This document shows, piece by piece, positions 60,373 to 64,000 of a stretch of DNA of 64,000 bases. Source of the DNA: an uncultured Eubacteriales bacterium (GTDB taxonomy: Bacteria > Bacillota > Clostridia > Oscillospirales > CAG-272); NCBI GenBank assembly GCA_934432725.1, contig CAKRZE010000012.1, positions 14,044 to 78,043 on the forward strand, in the 5' to 3' direction. The translations under genes were made by a program, and so were the position numbers. The notes under the pieces are model-generated. The model was not told where the DNA came from and made no database searches. It worked only from the letters and a program-made list of their open reading frames with translations. Within the stretch, counting starts at the first letter, position 1; every line of letters begins with the position of its first letter.

Positions 60373-62407
60373 AATTCAATCTGTCGAACCGAATATTGCC
60401 GATCTTGCAAACGGTTGGCTGAAATCGTATAAGCTTGATTATAAACTGGAGCAGGAATCCCTGAACACGGAAATCGACCAGGCTTTGAATGATTATTTTT
60501 CTAAAAACGGCGGTAAAGGGGGCAACCGTCCTGATGCCAAGCTGATTTTGAGAGCAAATGACGGCAAAGATTATCCTATCCTGATTGAGTATAAAGGATA
60601 TAAAGATAAACTCGTTAAATTGGATGATGAAGGCAATGCTGCCAATAAAACCTCGAAGAATCAGCCGGACTTTGCTAACATCCACTCTTATGCGGTAAAT
60701 GGCGCAGTTCATTATGCAAATGCCGTATTGCATTACACAAGCTATACAGATGTTATTGCTATTGGTGTTACCGGATATAAAGCTGCAGATGGAAAGATCA
60801 TACATCAAATCGGCGTTTATTATGTTTCTAAGAGCAACTTCGGTGTTGGTCAAAAGATTGCTGACTACACCGACCTTTCGTTCTTGAAAAAAGAACATTT
60901 CTCTGCATTTATAGAAAAAGTAAAACAGTTATCTCTTCCTCAAGAAGAAATTGAAAGATTAAAGGAACGCAGAGAGCAGGAAATCACGGCAAGTCTTGTA
61001 AAGCTGAATAACGATATCTTCAAGAGCGAAAAAGGTCTGAGCGAGAATGACCGCGTTTATCTTGTTGTCGCTTCCATTATGGCTACGCTCGGTGATGCAG
61101 ATAACAATGTATATCCGCTGACCAAAGCTGATCTGAAATCATCCGCTGAAAGAAATAATACGGACGGCGATATTATGGTTCGCAAAATTGAGTCTTTCCT
61201 TGATGCTAAAAAACTGCCGAAGGATAAAAAGGACTTGATTGTAAGAACGCTTCAAAATACGCTGACTACCGATAATATCAACAAGGCAGAAGATGGCGAA
61301 AGCCAGTTGAAGCGCGTGTTTATTAAAATTGTTGACGACCTCGGTATATACTATAGGATCGGTTTGACAACTGATTTTACCGGCAAGCTGTTCAATGAAA
61401 TGTATTCATGGCTGGGGTTTACACAGGACCAGTTGAATGATGTCGTTTTAACGCCGCCGTATGTGGCAACGCTTTTATGCCGCCTTGCAAGAGTTGATAA
61501 GGATTCCTTTGTGTGGGACTTTGCGACCGGCTCTGCGGGCCTTCTGGTAGCAGCCATGAACGAAATGCTGGTAGATGCAAAGAAGAAAATCAAATCTCCG
61601 GAAGAATTACTTCGCAAGTCGGCAGAGATTAAGTCAAATCAGCTGCTCGGTTTGGAAATCCTGTCTAACGTTTATATGCTTGCTGTGCTCAATATGATTA
61701 TGATGGGCGACGGCAGCTCCAATATTCTGAACAAAGACTCTCTGAAATTTGATGGTCATTACGGATTTGAAAAGACAAGCGAAAAATTCCCTGCGGATGC
61801 CTTTGTTCTGAACCCCCCATATTCCACAGAAGGCAACGGAATGATATTTGTTGAAAAAGCTCTTTCTATGATGGAAAGGGGCTATGCTGCTATTATCATT
61901 CAGAATTCTGCGGGTTCGGGCAATGCGGTTGAGTACAACAAGAGTATTTTAACGCATTCGACCCTCCTTGCCAGCGTTAGAATGCCTATCGATCTGTTTG
62001 CCGGTAAATCAAGTGTTCAGACGTATATCTATGTTTTTAGGGTTGGTGAAGCACATCAAAAAGATGATATTGTAAAATTTATTGATTTTTCTAACGATGG
62101 CTACACCAGATCGGCGCGAAAAAAATCAACTAACAATTTAAGAGATACTGATCATGCTAAAGAAAGATACCAAGAGCTCGTTGATTTAGTTCGCTTTGGA
62201 AAAAGCAAAATGAGTATATTTAACGAACAGGACTATTATGAAGGTGTTATTGATCCGGAAAACGGTGCGGATTGGAACCAAACTTCGCCTATTGATACAA
62301 AACCTACGGTAGAAGACTTCAAAAAAACTGTTAGTGACTACCTTGCATGGGAAGTGGCAACGCTTTTGAAGAATCAACCTGCGGAGGATGACCGCTTGGG
62401 AAAATGA
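60365..62407 (+). CDS. Single-chain restriction-modification protein (BcgI-like nuclease-methyltransferase)
   Basis: A 680-residue protein. The N-terminal domain carries a PD-(D/E)xK-type nuclease site: Pro-Asp at 56-57 in NRPDAKLIL and Glu-x-Lys at 75-77 in ILIEYKGYKD. From about 330 it is an N6-adenine methyltransferase of the type I HsdM fold: motif I DFATGSAG at 385-392 and motif IV NPPY at 483-486. Nuclease plus methylase in one chain with a separate specificity subunit is the BcgI (type IIB) layout and close in size (BcgI A subunit about 637 residues). GGAGGAAAT precedes the ATG. Second domain may also act in HsdM-type assemblies. Confidence 0.83.
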   Translation: MAKIQSVEPNIADLANGWLKSYKLDYKLEQESLNTEIDQALNDYFSKNGGKGGNRPDAKLILRANDGKDYPILIEYKGYKDKLVKLDDEGNAANKTSKNQPDFANIHSYAVNGAVHYANAVLHYTSYTDVIAIGVTGYKAADGKIIHQIGVYYVSKSNFGVGQKIADYTDLSFLKKEHFSAFIEKVKQLSLPQEEIERLKERREQEITASLVKLNNDIFKSEKGLSENDRVYLVVASIMATLGDADNNVYPLTKADLKSSAERNNTDGDIMVRKIESFLDAKKLPKDKKDLIVRTLQNTLTTDNINKAEDGESQLKRVFIKIVDDLGIYYRIGLTTDFTGKLFNEMYSWLGFTQDQLNDVVLTPPYVATLLCRLARVDKDSFVWDFATGSAGLLVAAMNEMLVDAKKKIKSPEELLRKSAEIKSNQLLGLEILSNVYMLAVLNMIMMGDGSSNILNKDSLKFDGHYGFEKTSEKFPADAFVLNPPYSTEGNGMIFVEKALSMMERGYAAIIIQNSAGSGNAVEYNKSILTHSTLLASVRMPIDLFAGKSSVQTYIYVFRVGEAHQKDDIVKFIDFSNDGYTRSARKKSTNNLRDTDHAKERYQELVDLVRFGKSKMSIFNEQDYYEGVIDPENGADWNQTSPIDTKPTVEDFKKTVSDYLAWEVATLLKNQPAEDDRLGK

Positions 62408-63549
62408 CCGCCTCACTTAATGAAAAATTGCGGACAGTTAAGTGGGGCAAATATAAAACAAGCGAGTTATTTAAGCCGCAAAAGATTACCAATATGTTAT
62501 CCAAAGAAGATTTATCGGATAAATTCAGCTTCCCGGCATACTCCTCCGAGTCTACCAATAACGGAATAATTGGATATACGGATTCGCCTGAATTTGTGTG
62601 CGACGATGAACATCCTGTTTTTGTTACATTTGGAGATCACACACGTTCTTTTAACATTGCCACCAAAAGTTTTTCGGTTCTTGACAATGTGAAAGTCTTG
62701 TTGCCGAGTATCCATAATATTCGTTGCTTATTGTGGATTATTACAGCTTGGCAAAAGCAGATTCCCAATCTCGGATATGCACGGCATTGGAAAATAGCAA
62801 AAAACTGTATTGTAGAACTTCCTACCAAGAATGGTGATATCGACTATGATTTTATGGAATCGTTTGTAGCTGAGCTCGAAGTTCAGCGGGTGGCAGAGCT
62901 ATCCGCTTACTTGACAGTAAGCGGATACAACAATTATGAATTGTCGGTTGAAGAGCTCGACGCTCTTCGGAGCTTTAGAAATCTCGGCGATGATAATTGG
63001 GTTACATACAAGGTCGGGAACCTATTTGAACGGGTTGAAACTAAGAAGCTGCTTTACAAAGCCAAGGAATTACCGAAACAGCCCACGGACGATTACATTC
63101 TGCCCTGCCTTACTTCAAGTTTCCAGAATCAAGGTCTGAATTACTATGCGCCTAAAACCGGGGCAACCGTTCTGCGCAATGTAATATCCATTCCATCCAA
63201 CAGTGATGTTTATAGAGCATACTATCAGACGAGAGATTTTACCGTTTTATCCGATGCCTATGCCATTCGTTGGAAAGCCGGAGAAATTGCGCTTTCCCCG
63301 AATCAATACCTGTTTATGGTTATGTGCATTAACAAAGTGACCGACTTACCGATTTATTCCTACAAGAATAAATTGGGCGGCTGGAATGTGGTCAAAGAAA
63401 AGGATATTCGTCTGCCGGGAAAGAATGGAAAGATTGATTTTGCATTTATGGAGAATTTCGTATCTGCTATCAAGAAACTGGTTATAAAAGATGTGGTTCT
63501 CTATGCAGATAGAAAGATTGAGAAAGCAAAAGATGCAGCGAAGCGCTAA
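62404..63549 (+). CDS. Restriction specificity (S) subunit
   Basis: A 381-residue protein with two target-recognition halves, each ending in a matching segment: IVELPTKNGDIDYDFMESFV (about 139-158) and IRLPGKNGKIDFAFMENFV (about 338-356). SFPAYSSESTNNGIIGY and DDYILPCLTSSFQNQGLNYY are the TRD starts. The two halves recognise the split DNA site. It overlaps the methylase-nuclease gene by four bases, so the pair is coupled. Family size and repeat layout match BcgI B and HsdS proteins. Confidence 0.88.
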   Translation: MTASLNEKLRTVKWGKYKTSELFKPQKITNMLSKEDLSDKFSFPAYSSESTNNGIIGYTDSPEFVCDDEHPVFVTFGDHTRSFNIATKSFSVLDNVKVLLPSIHNIRCLLWIITAWQKQIPNLGYARHWKIAKNCIVELPTKNGDIDYDFMESFVAELEVQRVAELSAYLTVSGYNNYELSVEELDALRSFRNLGDDNWVTYKVGNLFERVETKKLLYKAKELPKQPTDDYILPCLTSSFQNQGLNYYAPKTGATVLRNVISIPSNSDVYRAYYQTRDFTVLSDAYAIRWKAGEIALSPNQYLFMVMCINKVTDLPIYSYKNKLGGWNVVKEKDIRLPGKNGKIDFAFMENFVSAIKKLVIKDVVLYADRKIEKAKDAAKR

Positions 63550-63572
63550 AAACGGTAAAAGGTGGTGACTAT

Positions 63573-63946
63573 ATGCCCTCTTAGATGCCCTGCTCAACAA
63601 AACATCTGACTTCAAATGTCTGGTCGACGGTGAAGAAATAGTCTTTCCCGGCATCCTTCAAAAAGAAAACGGAAATATTATTCCGAATGCAAAGTTCCCG
63701 TTGAAGCAATACCGGAAGATAGGTATTGAAACCGATATGGTTGCTTTAGGGGAGGGGACCGGAAGCAAAGCAACCTTAACAGGATGTCATATAACATCGG
63801 CGTTTGGTACTGCCGGTCCTTACGGACAACGCACAAAAATCAATTACAGAAGAAGTATAGCACAATATATCGTGTTTGTCAAGAATTTAGAAACTATATA
63901 TAGTTATGCGGGTGGCGATACGGAAAAGGAAATTTCGCTTTTTTGA
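63573..63946 (+). pseudogene. Frameshifted fifth gene of the defence operon
   Basis: AAAGGTGGTGA lies six bases before ATG 63573, but the frame stops after three codons (ATGCCCTCTTAG). From about 63575 another frame is open to TGA 63946 and reads ALLDALLNKTSDFKCLVDG, then IVFPGILQKENGNIIPNAK and EISLF at the end, about 120 residues, protein-like and not a shadow of another gene. The ribosome site and the open frame are offset by a few bases, so a frameshift at the start is likely. Family not recognised. A start at TTG 63701 would give only an 81-residue product. Confidence 0.5.
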
Positions 63947-64000
63947 ATTTTGATTGCAGAAAAGGCGGGTATGCCCCCGTGTTTATTAGTGAACGGATAG

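Overview
The window looks like the chromosome of a spore-forming, GC-rich Clostridia-class Bacillota, plausibly a gut anaerobe of the Oscillospirales/Christensenellales type. Three things point there: the syntenic block yabM-mazG-hup-rqcP-yabP-yabQ-divIC, which carries spore-coat/cortex and division genes in the Bacillus subtilis order; Firmicutes-type genes (HemZ, CdaA/CdaR, RqcP, DUF1292, a TIGR04086-type membrane protein); and strong AGGAGG ribosome sites with sigma-A promoters of 17-bp spacing. No rRNA, tRNA or CRISPR array was found. Functions are read from motifs and family memory only; no database search was possible.

Layout. 1-3047: minus-strand xpaC-telA stress operon, a truncated membrane gene, and a small membrane-protein gene. 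3048-16002: a compact phage-derived cluster, all on the plus strand, preceded by an array of 11-bp phased repeats. It encodes large terminase, capsid, a fused tail terminator/tail tube, portal, scaffold, connectors, tail chaperone, Dit, Tal, fibre, XkdX, a degraded M23 protein and a small-terminase-like protein. It has no integrase, repressor, replication gene or recognisable tape measure, and its base composition resembles the host. It may be a domesticated particle (gene-transfer-agent- or tailocin-like). 16003-28098: housekeeping genes (metal-binding lipoprotein with a Fur/Zur-type operator, CCA-adding enzyme, M15 peptidase, isomerase, methyltransferase, Ddl) separated by repeat-rich intergenic DNA and a possible 6S RNA.

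28099-57491: cdaA-cdaR, an FAD oxidoreductase, recJ, rel, dtd, hemZ, a nucleoside kinase, MTA/SAH deaminase, the yab/divIC block (mazG carries an in-frame TGA), a beta-lactamase-fold pseudoenzyme, ftsH with a DUF308 partner, alr and yajC. 57492-64000: an AT-richer island with an MBL-fold gene and then a defence operon: AbiEi-like antitoxin, AbiEii-like toxin with altered active-site residues, a single-chain nuclease-methyltransferase resembling BcgI type IIB enzymes, its specificity subunit, and a frameshifted fifth gene.

Three structural themes stand out. First, the phage-derived cluster with its phased-repeat control region. Second, a dispersed roughly 200-bp element made of three hairpins, present twice in full (16111-16311 and, inverted, 49708-49909) and once in part (27088-27196). 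Third, the AbiE plus BcgI-like operon at the right end.
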